DNA of 64,000 nt from Mytilus edulis (Eukaryota > Mollusca > Bivalvia > Mytilida > Mytilidae): assembly GCF_963676685.1 (NCBI RefSeq), contig NC_092350.1, positions 3,647,486 to 3,711,485 on the forward strand. Direction: 5' to 3'. The position numbers were made by a program, and so were the translations under genes. The stretch's first letter is position 1; each line of letters starts with the position of its first letter. The notes under the pieces are model-generated. The model was not told where the DNA came from. It did no database searches and saw nothing but the letters and a program-made list of their open reading frames with translations. Positions 24,743-34,303 of the stretch are shown here, piece by piece.

Positions 24743-27700
24743 CTTGCTTGACCAGAGGTAATCAGATAATTAATCCAGTGATAAGCCATCATATAGTGAT
24801 CTCTACATGTACATTCAGGACTAAAGTTTTTCTCCCTCCTCCGTCTACTAAAAGGACCAACAGGCATTGGTTTTCCAATGGCTTCTAAATACTAGACATT
24901 TGCATCCAATCCAATCACTTTTTGACAGATCTGGTCTCCCCAACGAATACGTGTTTCACCGGCCTTGTGATATTGAGTAAAAATGATGCTCGACCCGCCA
25001 ATGATATTGTCTTTAAAAACTTTAAGATCTTTGTTTTGCCTATCAAATAAGGCAAAATTGGCTCCCACTTTCTTAGCTTGAAAGAGCATGCGTCTGGCGA
25101 TTCCAGGGACGCATATAACAATCTGAAAATGTCTATGTTTTTCTTGAAATAGAATGTTTGAAGACGTTCTACTGCCGTTACGAAGGATCCGACGTCACGA
25201 TTGTTGTACCATACTAAAAAAATCTTCGAATGTTGACATATTATTCTTTCGCCAAACGTTGACACACAATTGGTAATCTTCAGGTGAAATGTTAGATTGT
25301 TTCAGGGAACTGTAAAAAGTTTCATGCGGTGGTAATTCGAGATGATATAATTTTTCGGGGTCATCAAACCATTCATATTGGAAAAATCCTTTTTGCTCCT
25401 CCACCTGGTATGCTTTTAAGAATTCAGCGTATGATGTTCCTGGTGCTAAAAATTGCACCACGTCCAGAAATTTGTAATATTTGAAGGATAACAGGCATAC
25501 GTGCTGTTGTTTTTTACCGACAAACGGACGATCTTCTTCCACGTGCGTATCTAGAAACATAGCGAGTTTTTGTTTGATGAGATTTATGTCGTATTTACCC
25601 GAATTAAATCCAAATACTGGAATCTGCGTCATATATTCCTCTAACTGTCCATATAGGGATTTCAATTAATTTTCCATGATTTTTTCTCCATTGAGAATGC
25701 TTTGATCGCCCTCTGGTGGTTGATTGTCTTCATCGTCTTTATCAATGCATGCATCTTCGTCCTGGTTAAAATCCCCTTCTTCACTCCAGCGCTGTATGGT
25801 TTTATTCAGTTCCTGTTTGACCCAACCCCATTTGATTTGAGACAGTTCAATAACATTTTCATACATTTCAAACATGGCATTAAACATGGAGTTTTAACGT
25901 AACGAGGTTTGAGTCAACGAAACACATCGGATCGGTATGAACTGGTACGTTGCTGCAGAGAGAGACGGTTATTGGTACTTGTTTAGTCGTATACTGTAGT
26001 TTGCCGGAAGTCGTATCGTGTAGTTTTTGTAGTATATCCTCGAAATCAAAGACAATGAACCACGGAAATATTTGATCTTTCGCGGGAACCTGAATGTCAC
26101 ATTCTTCCAATTTGTCGAAAATGGTTTGTTGGGCTTTACAAAATTCACCAGGGTAAATATACTTCCTTTGGCTGGTATACATGTGCTGATGTCATTGAAG
26201 ATGACCGTGATGATTAAAGTGACGTTCACATGTTTGGCATTGATATTTTTTAGCGTAATTCTTAAACTCTTTAATGTACGAGAGGCGATGTTCGTACATA
26301 ATAAATACATTGTCTCTTTAAAACGACAGAGAGACTTGTACACACAAAAAGCCGTATCGTCTTCCTTCAATTCATAGACGTTTATATTCAATTGAAAACA
26401 GGATTAAAATTCTGGAATTTCTTTTAACTGTAATCCGGGAAACAGCTTTGCTTCGTATGTACTTTCATTTCGTCGTTTCTGATAGCCATTCCATTGTTGA
26501 AAAAAATGCTGCAGACTACGTTCTAAGTTAGTGATGGGTGGTCCTCTGTGTAACGCCAAGCACAGGAAATCATAGAGTTTATCCATAAATGGCTTAGCAT
26601 TTTTATTGTCTTTTACGAGAGCGTGTATGCTTGTCTTATCTTTAATGTAGTCTCGCAGAGCCGTTTCTCCTTTTCCTAGCGTATACTGTGTAGTGTCGAT
26701 TACAAATAGCTCATTGGTCACTAGGAAAAGTTTCCATTTGGTGTCGGTCTTTGTTTCATCAGGTATTCCCGCAGATTTAAGTCCGTGAGTTTCCACCGTA
26801 GTTTCTAGAGATCACTTCTCTTTGAAATAAACAGGGGTTCATGAAAAAACGGAATCGTTTGCGTAAAGTTTGAAAAACCTGTATCGTTTTTCTTCTATGT
26901 GAATTAGAATGACGCCAAAAGTCATGGTAAGCTTGAAGGCGTGTTGTTGACGCTTGTATATATTCTCGGCAGCTAGCATGAGTTGGTGCATGTCGACGTC
27001 ATATTTTAGTGGTATGTTACATACGGAATGAATGGGACCTTCTCGATGATTTTCAAGATAAAAGGAGCGTTGGCCTCGTACATTTCTTTTAAAGCCAGGT
27101 CGTTTTAGCCTCCTTCTATCTCCCAAGGATATGGACCCTGTCCATAAGGGGACACTTGCAATTGTGTCACTGGCCGACCTGATAGTGTCGTTGCATATCG
27201 CGAAGGTATAAGTCCAGTTTGTTGGTGAAAGACTCATTACATAGTTGACAATAAACACGCTGAACGACTGTCTTCGAGGGATTGGTGCGTGGTTTCTTGA
27301 TGGCTGGTACCTCTATAGATACTTGTGCCGGTCTTTTTAGTGATTGTCTGTTAGGACTGTGACTGTATTGTTGATGTTTTCGTAATCCGTTAGCCGTCAC
27401 ACAACGCTTGGCACTAATCATACATTCGTATTTCGGCAACACAGTGGGGCTACCTGAGCACTGATTTTCGTGTTTGCGTTTTTCATAGCTCTGAAGTAAC
27501 ATTTTATGACAATTTGTATATGGATACCGTATACCTTGATGTTTGGTTTGTTTAAGAGCTAAAAGTTTTGCTGGTCGGTTGTAGTTTTTGTCGCATAGAC
27601 CGCATGTTAAACGAAGTCGTTCAGATATTAAGGGATGGGACGACAGATGGTGTTGTTTGGCCCATACACGTATTTGCGATGGCAAATGTAACGTCTCCAA

Positions 27701-27766
27701 TTCTCTTCTGATAAAATCGTCTTCAGCATAGTATATATCTGTTTCCATGTTCCACAATTGTTTCAT
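24743..27766 (-). pseudogene. Polinton protein-primed DNA polymerase B (truncated, frameshifted)
   Basis: The N-terminal part (27,766-27,167) has Cys2His2-type finger motifs (CGLCDKNY, CQLCNESF). Next come RRLKRPGFKRN...RSFYLENHREGPIHS (about 27,140-27,020) and an exonuclease-like region. Its first motif is FPWFIVFDFED near 26,060; IPVFGFNSGKYDINLIK near 25,630 and LDVVQFLAPGTSYAEF near 25,460 follow. Then FLVWYNNRDV, NIIGGSSIIFTQYHKAGETR and the motif-A-like GLDANV at 24,895 continue into MPVGPFSRRRREKNF. Homology stops about 50 residues after motif A, so the palm motifs with the second catalytic Asp are gone. At least four frame changes or stops occur. It would have replicated Polinton DNA by protein priming; this copy is dead. 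Confidence 0.88.
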
Positions 27767-28019
27767 GCTGAATTAAATGCAGAACATAATTAATCCCGCA
27801 AACGTTAATTCTATCGAAAAACATCCTGCGTGACTGGTAATTGTTTTAGATTTTCTATAGTCAAGTATTAATTTAAAGCTTTCTGATTGGCTCTTTTATG
27901 GATTGAATGAAAGATAAGCTATAATTCAACACACTCTATATCAATTTAGATTCATCAAACACCTTCCCCGTGCATTTTTGAAGATATAAATCAATTAAAA
28001 TGAACGACATCGGGCTTGT
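27767..28019. other. Non-coding flank of the Polinton relic
   Basis: I see no gene and could not identify a Polinton terminal inverted repeat here. Confidence 0.4.
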
Positions 28020-28194
28020 CAAATATATATATATAAAAGTCTATAAAAAACGACCAACCAGCAAATTTACTATGAACCGGATCGTCTAGAATAGGCGATA
28101 CTATGCAGATAAGGAAAAAATTATATCAGTCTAAAGATTTGCACAACGGTACTGATATAAGATGTTATAATACGAAAATGTTGTTATTAAATCG

Positions 28195-28250
28195 TGCTGA
28201 CAAATATTTCGGCTCAACAAATGGCCTTCTTCAAGTGTCACAAGTTTTAA
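28195..28250 (-). ncRNA. Hammerhead-like relic in PLE1 terminal repeat, copy 1
   Basis: The minus strand shows TTGAAGA, an AGGCC...GAGCC stem II region, GAAA, and a possible short stem III before GTC. Flanks GTTAAAAC and TTTAATAAC could pair in stem I. The core has U for C at its first base and an extra A before stem II, so it deviates from consensus. Read as an eroded hammerhead. Confidence 0.35.
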
Positions 28251-28481
28251 CAATACTCATATATATATAGAGTCTATAAGAATCTACCAACCAGTAAACT
28301 TAATAGGTATTGGATCATCAAAATTGACAATACTACACAAACAGGAAAAAATTATATGAGTCTGAAAGATTGTGTAACAATACCGATAAATAGATGGAAA
28401 ACAAAACACTAAAAAGTGTTGAATATCATTGCACAAAGATAAAAAAAACTGAACAGATGATATAAATTATACAATAATTGC

Positions 28482-28535
28482 AAATATTTCGGCTCAACAA
28501 ATGGCCTTCTTCGGTGCCAAACGTTTTAACAATAA
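28482..28535 (-). ncRNA. Hammerhead-like relic in PLE1 terminal repeat, copy 2
   Basis: Same layout as copy 1: CCGAAGA, AGGCC...GAGCC, GAAATATTTGC. Here the second core base is C instead of U. It is probably inactive, but its position in the terminal repeat matches known Penelope-element hammerheads. Confidence 0.35.
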
Positions 28536-28653
28536 TGATATATAATGTATAAGGTGTAAACATAGATCACTAATAATACAGGTAAGTTTTGGTCGATTGA
28601 TTTTAACCCAAAATCCTGAATATAATAATATAAACAATAGACTGTAAATTTAA

Positions 28654-29622
28654 TTATTTCTTTCTATTGATTCCATCTGGATGGAGGACACCCAGTGTTT
28701 TTATCCAAAACTTCTCCCGATTTTCTCTTTGCCTATTTTGCCATGTACAATCCTGTTCGTTCACAAGGATCTTCATGTGATCAAAATCTTTCAGATTGTG
28801 ATCTGGTAACCTGAAATGTTGGCTGACAGGAATATACGGTTTTTTTGTGAGGTCACTCCTGTGGCCATTGAGGCGTTTGTGAAATGGCTGCATAGATTCA
28901 CCAACATATTGGAGACCACATCTAGGACACTCAAGAACGTAAATCACGTTTGAGCTTTTGCAGTTGACATTGCAGAAGATCTTGTATGTCTTTTCTGTGG
29001 TCTTACTGTGAAATGTTGATGAATGCTGCATTTGGTTGCAACATTTGCAGCGCTTATCCCCACAATGCTGACAATTACCTACAGTATGGTTAGGTTTGGA
29101 AAGGTCAGCACGGACAAGTATATTTCTCAGGCTGTTGGGTTGTTTGAAGGCAATCATGGGAGGCTCAGGAAAGATTTTGGATAACTTCGAATGTTTCTCG
29201 ATTGCTGTCCAATGATTACGAATGGTCTTGAAACTATTTCTCAGGCATGGATGGTAGGTGAGCACACATGGGATTCTTTTACTTTTCTGTTTATCTTTGT
29301 AAGTTAGCAGACTGCTTCACGGGATGGATTCCGCTTTTCGAAAACTAATTTTGATGTTTTTGTGTTTATATACCCTTCTTTTCAAATGTCCTTTGAGCTG
29401 CCCCAGACGTTGTTTTGCAGTGTCTTCAGAGGAGCAGATTCGCCTTATTCTGAGAGCTTGGCTGTATGGAATACTCTTCGTGCAGTGTGGAGGATGGCAA
29501 CTTTCAGGCGACAAGTATTGATGAATATCTGTAGGTTTAGAGTATATATCTGTGTTTATTATACCTACAGAGAGGGTGCTAGATGTATCCAGGAAGTTTA
29601 TGGTGGAATAAGAATTATACAT
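28654..29622 (-). pseudogene. PLE1: Penelope-like RT thumb plus GIY-YIG endonuclease (5'-truncated)
   Basis: The frame opens inside the reverse transcriptase thumb: [20 protein letters not shown] near 29,540 and then [14 protein letters not shown]. It runs to a linker with paired Cys (NCQHCGDKRCKCCNQ near 29,050) and a C-terminal GIY-YIG nuclease (VIYVLECPRCGLQYVGES...KRLNGHRSDL...REKFWIKTLG). RT fingers and the YxDD palm are missing. One in-frame TGA at 29,317-29,319 is the only internal stop. Domain order RT then GIY-YIG is the classical Penelope arrangement. The fragment fits a 5'-truncated, inactive copy. Confidence 0.88.
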
Positions 29623-29634
29623 CTAGCCCGAAAT

Positions 29635-29766
29635 ATTTGCAATTATTGTATAATTTATATCATCTGCAGCTGTTCAGTGTTTTTTTTATCTTTGTGCAAT
29701 GATATTCAACACTTTTTTGTGTTTTGTTTTCCATCTATTTATCGGTATTGTTACACAATCTTTCAG
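29635..29766. repeat. Inverted copy of PLE1 terminal repeat
   Basis: Read in reverse complement this matches 28,364-28,494 through TACACAATCTTTCAG/CTGAAAGATTGTGTA and ATATTTGCAATTATTG. It lies at the truncated 5' end of PLE1, so the element is bounded by inverted repeats. Homology ends at CTTTCAG exactly where the next inverted repeat begins. Confidence 0.75.
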
Positions 29767-29814
29767 TCACAGAAAATAATTATATTTATAAGTACGTCTG
29801 AGTCAGTGACAACT
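29764..29814 (+). repeat. Left arm of a perfect 51-bp inverted repeat
   Basis: Starts CAGTCACAGAAAATAATTAT and ends GTCAGTGACAACT. It is the exact reverse complement of 30,053-30,103. The two arms enclose SINE copy 1. Confidence 0.9.
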
Positions 29815-29826
29815 GTGTGGTCGTGT

Positions 29827-29995
29827 GGTGGTCGTTTGGTCTAGCGGGACGGCTGCAGTGCAGGCGATTTGGTGTCACGATATCACAGTAGCATGGGTTC
29901 GAATCCCGGCGAGGGAAGAACCAAAAATTTGCGAAAGCAAATTTACAGATCTAACATTGTTGGGTTGATGTTTAGACGAGTTGTATATACATTAT
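29827..29995 (+). mobile_element. tRNA-derived SINE, copy 1
   Basis: A polymerase III A box (TTGGTCTAGCGGG, about 29,836) and B box (GGTTCGAATCC, 29,896-29,906) sit 60 bp apart in a tRNA-like head. They are followed by a non-tRNA body (AATTTGCGAAAGCAAATTTA, TTGGGTTGATGTTTAGACG) and a TGTATATAC tail. This is the structure of a SINE, mobilised by a partner LINE. A near-identical copy lies at 30,262-30,446. V-SINE-type elements are known in molluscs; I do not assign the family. Confidence 0.8.
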
Positions 29996-30052
29996 GTACA
30001 CAGCCATGTATCACCATCATTGATGGCGATCCGATGGATACATCTGTTGTAG

Positions 30053-30103
30053 AGTTGTCACTGACTCAGACGTACTTATAAATATAATTATTTTCTGTGA
30101 CTG
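30053..30103 (-). repeat. Right arm of the perfect 51-bp inverted repeat
   Basis: Begins AGTTGTCACTGACTCAGACG and ends TTTCTGTGACTG; pairs base for base with 29,764-29,814. The ends are CAGTCAC...GTGACTG. Confidence 0.9.
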
Positions 30104-30261
30104 TATATTACATTAATTTGTAGGATCCTTTACTATAGATAATTTAGCTGATCTGTAACATCTTCATGCCTTATATATCATGTACTGTAGTACGCCGCTA
30201 GATTAAAACTGACGAGGAAAGGTAACACACGGCCAGCGAAAGCTCTTTTTTTGAGAGCCCA

Positions 30262-30416
30262 GGTGGTCGTGTGGTCTAGCGGGACGGCTGCAGTGCAGGC
30301 GATTTGGTGTCACGATATCACAGTAGCATGGGTTCGAATCCCGGCGAGGGAAGAACCAAAAATTTGCGAAAGCAAATTTACAGATCTAACATTGTTGGGT
30401 TGATGTTTAGACGAGT

Positions 30417-30446
<30 letters not shown>
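30262..30446 (+). mobile_element. tRNA-derived SINE, copy 2, with (TA)n tail
   Basis: A box GTGGTCTAGCGGG and B box GGTTCGAATCC (30,331-30,341), then the same body as copy 1. It ends in a run of TA dinucleotides at 30,418-30,446, probably slippage on the native TATAT tail. The two heads differ at only a few bases, so the copies are young or gene-converted. Confidence 0.82.
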
Positions 30447-30447
<1 letters not shown>

Positions 30448-30665
30448 CAAAAGTAAATAAACACGGTGTACAGAATGTATATAATAATATTTTTAAATTT
30501 GCAAACTACATTTCACATCAAATAATAACAGTTCGTTAAAATATTGTCACTAGCGCTTTCATGCCTTCTGGCAATCTTCAGGCGACGTTTTAACAATGTC
30601 CTTGACGACACTGCCGTTGGTAACGTTTATTACGTTCAATAACGATAAGGGGAGATAAATCAAAC
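30446..30665 (-). repeat. PLE2 terminal repeat, ORF-downstream copy
   Basis: About 200 bases that reappear in reverse complement at 32,790-32,990, from TTTGCAAACTACATTTCACA through CGCCTGAAGATTGCC to TTGGTAACGTTTATTACG. In ORF orientation this is the 3' terminal repeat. Confidence 0.88.
30537..30600 (-). ncRNA. Hammerhead-like ribozyme in PLE2, same strand as the ORF
   Basis: The minus strand reads GTTAAAAC, GTCGC, core CTGAAGA, stem II TGCC-AGAA-GGCA, GAAA, a minimal stem III (AG.CU), then UA and GTGAC...TTTTAAC. Stem I pairs GTCGC with GTGAC and then GTTAAAA with TTTTAAC across an internal loop. A U.U mismatch at the base of stem II is non-standard and may weaken cleavage. Hammerheads with tiny stem III are known from Penelope-like elements. 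Confidence 0.6.
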
Positions 30666-30669
30666 GTGT

Positions 30670-32797
30670 TTAAGTAGATCCGTTTAATTTTGGCTGAAAG
30701 TCCTTTATAAAGTGTGCTTCCTTTGCCAGTCTTTTATATTTGTTCGATTCGTTCATTTTATAGAACGGATATACGGTAAATTTTCCACTACTGCACGTTT
30801 CGAAATGTTCGCTCACATCTTGCATTCGAGTGGATGGATCTCGTATCTGTTGTCTGTGAACACGAACTCTTTGACAAATTGAGTTACCAGTCTGTCCGAT
30901 GTACCATTCCTTGCAAGTGCTGCATACAATACAGTAAATAAGGTTTACCGTTTTGCAATTCATGTCTGCATTTGGAATAATGGTTTGGCCGTTTTTCAAT
31001 GTTATTTGCGGGCCGGTTGCCATGTATTCACAAAGACCACATCTAGGGTCATTACATTTTGAAACGTTGTATTGTATTCCATTTGGGTCATAAAACTTAG
31101 CCCTTGTTAAAATCTTTTTAAGATTTAAAGGCTGTCTTTTACTTTTCAGGAATTTTTCTGTAGGGAAAAGCTTTTTTAATTTTTTCGTTTTTTGTAAAAC
31201 TGGCAAATTTGCTTTTATGACGTTGAATATGTCAGGATTGTACGGGTTATGAGTGCTAACAAACGGGATAAGTTCTGTATTACTCTCTTTGCGTGCTGTG
31301 GACCTGAGTTCCGTCATTGGTATAGCTTTTGCCTTTTCTATTCCCTTTTCTATTAGTGGGTTTGGATAGTTTTGTTCTTTCAAAAACACCTTCAGTTCAT
31401 TCAAACGTAATTCCTTCGTAAAATCATCACTCACAATTGTACATACACGTCGTGCTAGACAAAACGGGATGTTTCTTTTCGTATGTGAAGGATGGCATGA
31501 ATGAAAATTCAGGTATTGGTGGGTGTCCGTCTTCTTATAATATATATCTGTGGTTAAGGTTGTTCCATTCTTTAATATTAAAATATCTAGAAATGGCAGT
31601 CTTTGTTCGCTAGATTCGATGGTAAATTTAATCGAAGGATGTAATGTGTTTATCAGACTATGAAACTTCTCTAAATTGTGACTTTTGTTTAAAATGATAA
31701 AACAGTCGTCTAAGAATCGCTTCCATTCCGATTTTACGTACACTTTAAAAGCTGTATCAAATTCACTTTCAACTTGTTGATACATTTTATCCTCCAGAAA
31801 TCCCATCACGAGAGTTGCGTATGTGGGAGCAACTTTTGTTCCCATAGCTGTACCAGAGATCTGTAGATAATATTTTCCATCAAAGAAAAAGGTGTTATTA
31901 TCTAGTATGATTTTCAATCCCTCCAACAAAAAATTATTCGAAAATCTTTGGTCGATAATGTGCCTATATGACTCTAGCCAAAATTTTACAGCATCTAATC
32001 CTAGTTTGTGTGGTATATTGGTGTAAAGACTTGTTACGTCGAAGCTTACCAATATTGCATCTTCTTTGACTTCGGCTGGTAAATGATTTAAAAAATCAAA
32101 ATTATCACGGATAAAACTAGGTACATATTGGCATAAAGGTTTCAAAATTAGGTCAATGAAATGGCTCAATCTATGAGTTGGACACTGCGGTCCAGCAACA
32201 ATAGGCCGAAATTTTAAATCTTTTGGTGAATTTATTTCGATATATGCGCAATTTTGTTGTTGAACTGCTGTTTCTACTTCCTTACTTTTGTGGATTTTAG
32301 GTAGTCCATAAAAGTTGCTTGTCTTTACCTCAAATTTTGTAAGATAGTCAACTTCCTTTTCAGTAGTACAATGAGGAAATTTTGAAATAAGTTTGTTTAT
32401 ATTTCTCTTAGTTTTCTTTTCCATATTGTCGTTGAGTTCCCGATAATATTGTTTATCATTGAGCTGTTCCTGAATTTTGTCTCGGTAATATATTCTGTCC
32501 ATTATTACTAATGCACCACCCTTGTCAGCTTCTTTTATAATTATCGATTCATCTTTTTGTAATCTGTATAAAGCTTGCGGTTGTTTAAATGGTAAATTAT
32601 TTTTTACTTTGTCCTGTGGCTTCGGTATTAATGGAAAGTTTGACAGATGATTAATGTATAAGTCTAAATCTTTATTTTTTCCTTTTTCCGGTGTAAATGT
32701 AGATTTATTTCTTACAATTGATTCGTCAGCTGTCTTTGATTCTTTATCCCCAAAATGATTTTTTAGTCTTAATTTTCGGCAAAATTCTTTGATTTAT
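30670..32797 (-). CDS. PLE2: Penelope-like element RT with C-terminal GIY-YIG endonuclease
   Basis: The frame is open for about 709 codons from 32,797 with no initial Met; the first ATG is at 32,502. An N-terminal IIIKEADKGGALVIMD (about 32,540) leads into RT motifs: VSFDVTSLYTNIP (near 32,060), SGTAMGTKVAPTYA (near 31,850), the catalytic WKRFLDDCFIIL (near 31,710), and the thumb FLDILI...TDIYYKKTDTHQYLNFHSC. A linker with CGLCEY precedes the GIY-YIG nuclease (VNLIYCIVCSTCKEWYIGQTGNS...RVHRQQIRD...EAHFIKDFQPKLN). It would copy the element's RNA by target-primed synthesis, with GIY-YIG cutting the target. A stop (TAA) lies just upstream of 32,797, where the inverted terminal repeat begins, so the N-terminus is probably truncated. 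No internal stop occurs. Confidence 0.9.
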
Positions 32798-32993
32798 CAC
32801 AGACTGATTATCGTTATTGTAACGTAATAAACGTTACCAACGGCAGTGTCGTCAAGGACATTGTTAAAACGTCGCCTGAAGATTGCCAGAAGGCATGAAA
32901 GCGCTAGTGACAATATTTTAACGAACTGTTATTATTTGATGTGAAATGTAGTTTGCAAATTTAAAAATATTATTATATATATATATATACATA
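32790..32993 (+). repeat. PLE2 terminal repeat, inverted copy upstream of the ORF
   Basis: Reverse complement of 30,446-30,665, ending in a (TA)n run at 32,974-32,990 that mirrors the one at 30,418-30,446. The ORF is thus framed by inverted rather than direct terminal repeats. Confidence 0.88.
32863..32922 (+). ncRNA. Hammerhead-like ribozyme in PLE2, opposite strand to the ORF
   Basis: Identical in core and stems to the motif at 30,537-30,600: CTGAAGA at 32,876-32,882, stem II TGCC/GGCA at 32,884-32,895, GAAA at 32,897-32,900, predicted cleavage after A at 32,906. Transcripts from either side of the element would each carry one motif. Confidence 0.6.
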
Positions 32994-34303
32994 TATGATA
33001 AATAAGATACACGTCGTATTTCACTGATAAGTACATAAATGTAAAGATAAACCCGAACATATAATTGATACAAAGTATGTAATGCCGGAGAACAATATTG
33101 ATAGCGCCAGGTGGGGATACACACATCCTTTTTTTATTCATATTACTATTATGTATCTTTTTTATCCTTTCATACAAAGTTTGTTACCTTTAACATGTTT
33201 AACAAATTTTCAGTCATTTGTTTCCCCTACCCCCTTCCCATGAAATATATAGAAACTAATTCTCTTTAGTGCCTTTCTAACGCATTTTTCTTTCACATCG
33301 ACGCGTTTGGGTCAAGTATTAATCTCTTGTGACTATTAAAATATCATTTGAAAGAAAGCGTATAAAGATACTAATTTTTAATCACCAGATATGCTTTATC
33401 TCTTAATCTAATTATTAGAGGTGTTATTTTAATCAGGACTATATGATATTAATAAAGTGGCTCAGTAAGTCGAAAAGCAATACTACTGAATGTTTCACAA
33501 TTGTCATGTTAATAAGAAATCCAAAAAATAAAAATGAAAAGATAAATATTTTATTTACTGATATCAAACATTTTAATCCAATTATCTTAACACGTGCATC
33601 TATTCATAGTACCGCCTACTGGATTGAGTGACATTTTATCTGATTATATAATTACTGATTAATATAAATAGTATATCTTGGAGAATTCTTACAGTTGTTA
33701 TAAGCATGTATAGGCAGTTACTTATTTAAGAGGTAGAGTACTCTTTTCAGAATTATCACAGACTGATTATCTAGGGGTTTGGAACTTTATTGGACAAGTA
33801 CCACTTTGTAAGGATTTCAACAATAAGACTCTTAGTTGAGTGAAAAAGATTTCATAAAACGTTTATATGGACGAACGGACGGACAGACTTCCAACCACTA
33901 AATACGAGCTAAAAAGGCCCAATAAATTTTAAATGCTACACGATACGGTTTATCCGCGCTCTAATTTCCTTTCCTATCGACTAAATTATAATAGTCTCTT
34001 TTTTTAATTGATCATTGTTAATGGGCAGGGATAATTTATTCACTTAAACAAATAATCTTTTAACTTTTCAAGAGGAATTAAAAAGCTGATCCGAAAACAA
34101 TTTCTTTTACCAGAGGAATTGATACGAAGTGAAATCTTTCCAAATAAGTTACAGAAAGCACATAGAGGGAACAAAGTTCAAACGTTTCTTATAAAACCAT
34201 TACATCTCCTATTTCAATCTCATTGAAGTTATATGTAATTGAAACAACATTATCGTATAAATGATACACAAACATGATATGGTTAACGTGACAGTTAAAG
34301 TTT
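32994..34303. other. Non-coding interval between PLE2 and TLR-B
   Basis: No gene is recognised. ATTATCACAGACTGATTATC at 33,752-33,772 repeats a sequence at the PLE2 5' edge (about 32,793-32,812). Confidence 0.5.

Larger units (their letters stand above)
28020..28635 (-). mobile_element. Terminal repeats of Penelope-like element PLE1, two tandem copies
   Basis: Two diverged copies of one sequence lie head to tail. Each has AA(C/T)(G/C)ACCAACCAG, then GGAAAAAATTATAT(C/G)AGTCT, then CAAATATTTCGGCTCAACAA and ATGGCCTTCTTC, then GTTTTAACAATA. Direct tandem terminal repeats are typical of Penelope-like elements. Part of the inner copy (28,364-28,494) is repeated in inverted form at 29,635-29,766. 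Confidence 0.7.

Noticed and set aside
26072-26377. 101-codon plus-strand ORF in the Polinton polymerase
   Set aside because: Shadow frame opposite recognisable polymerase residues.
29836-29906. A functional tRNA gene at the A/B boxes of SINE copy 1
   Set aside because: The head does not close into a convincing cloverleaf, is followed by a SINE body, and is duplicated with that body at 30,262.
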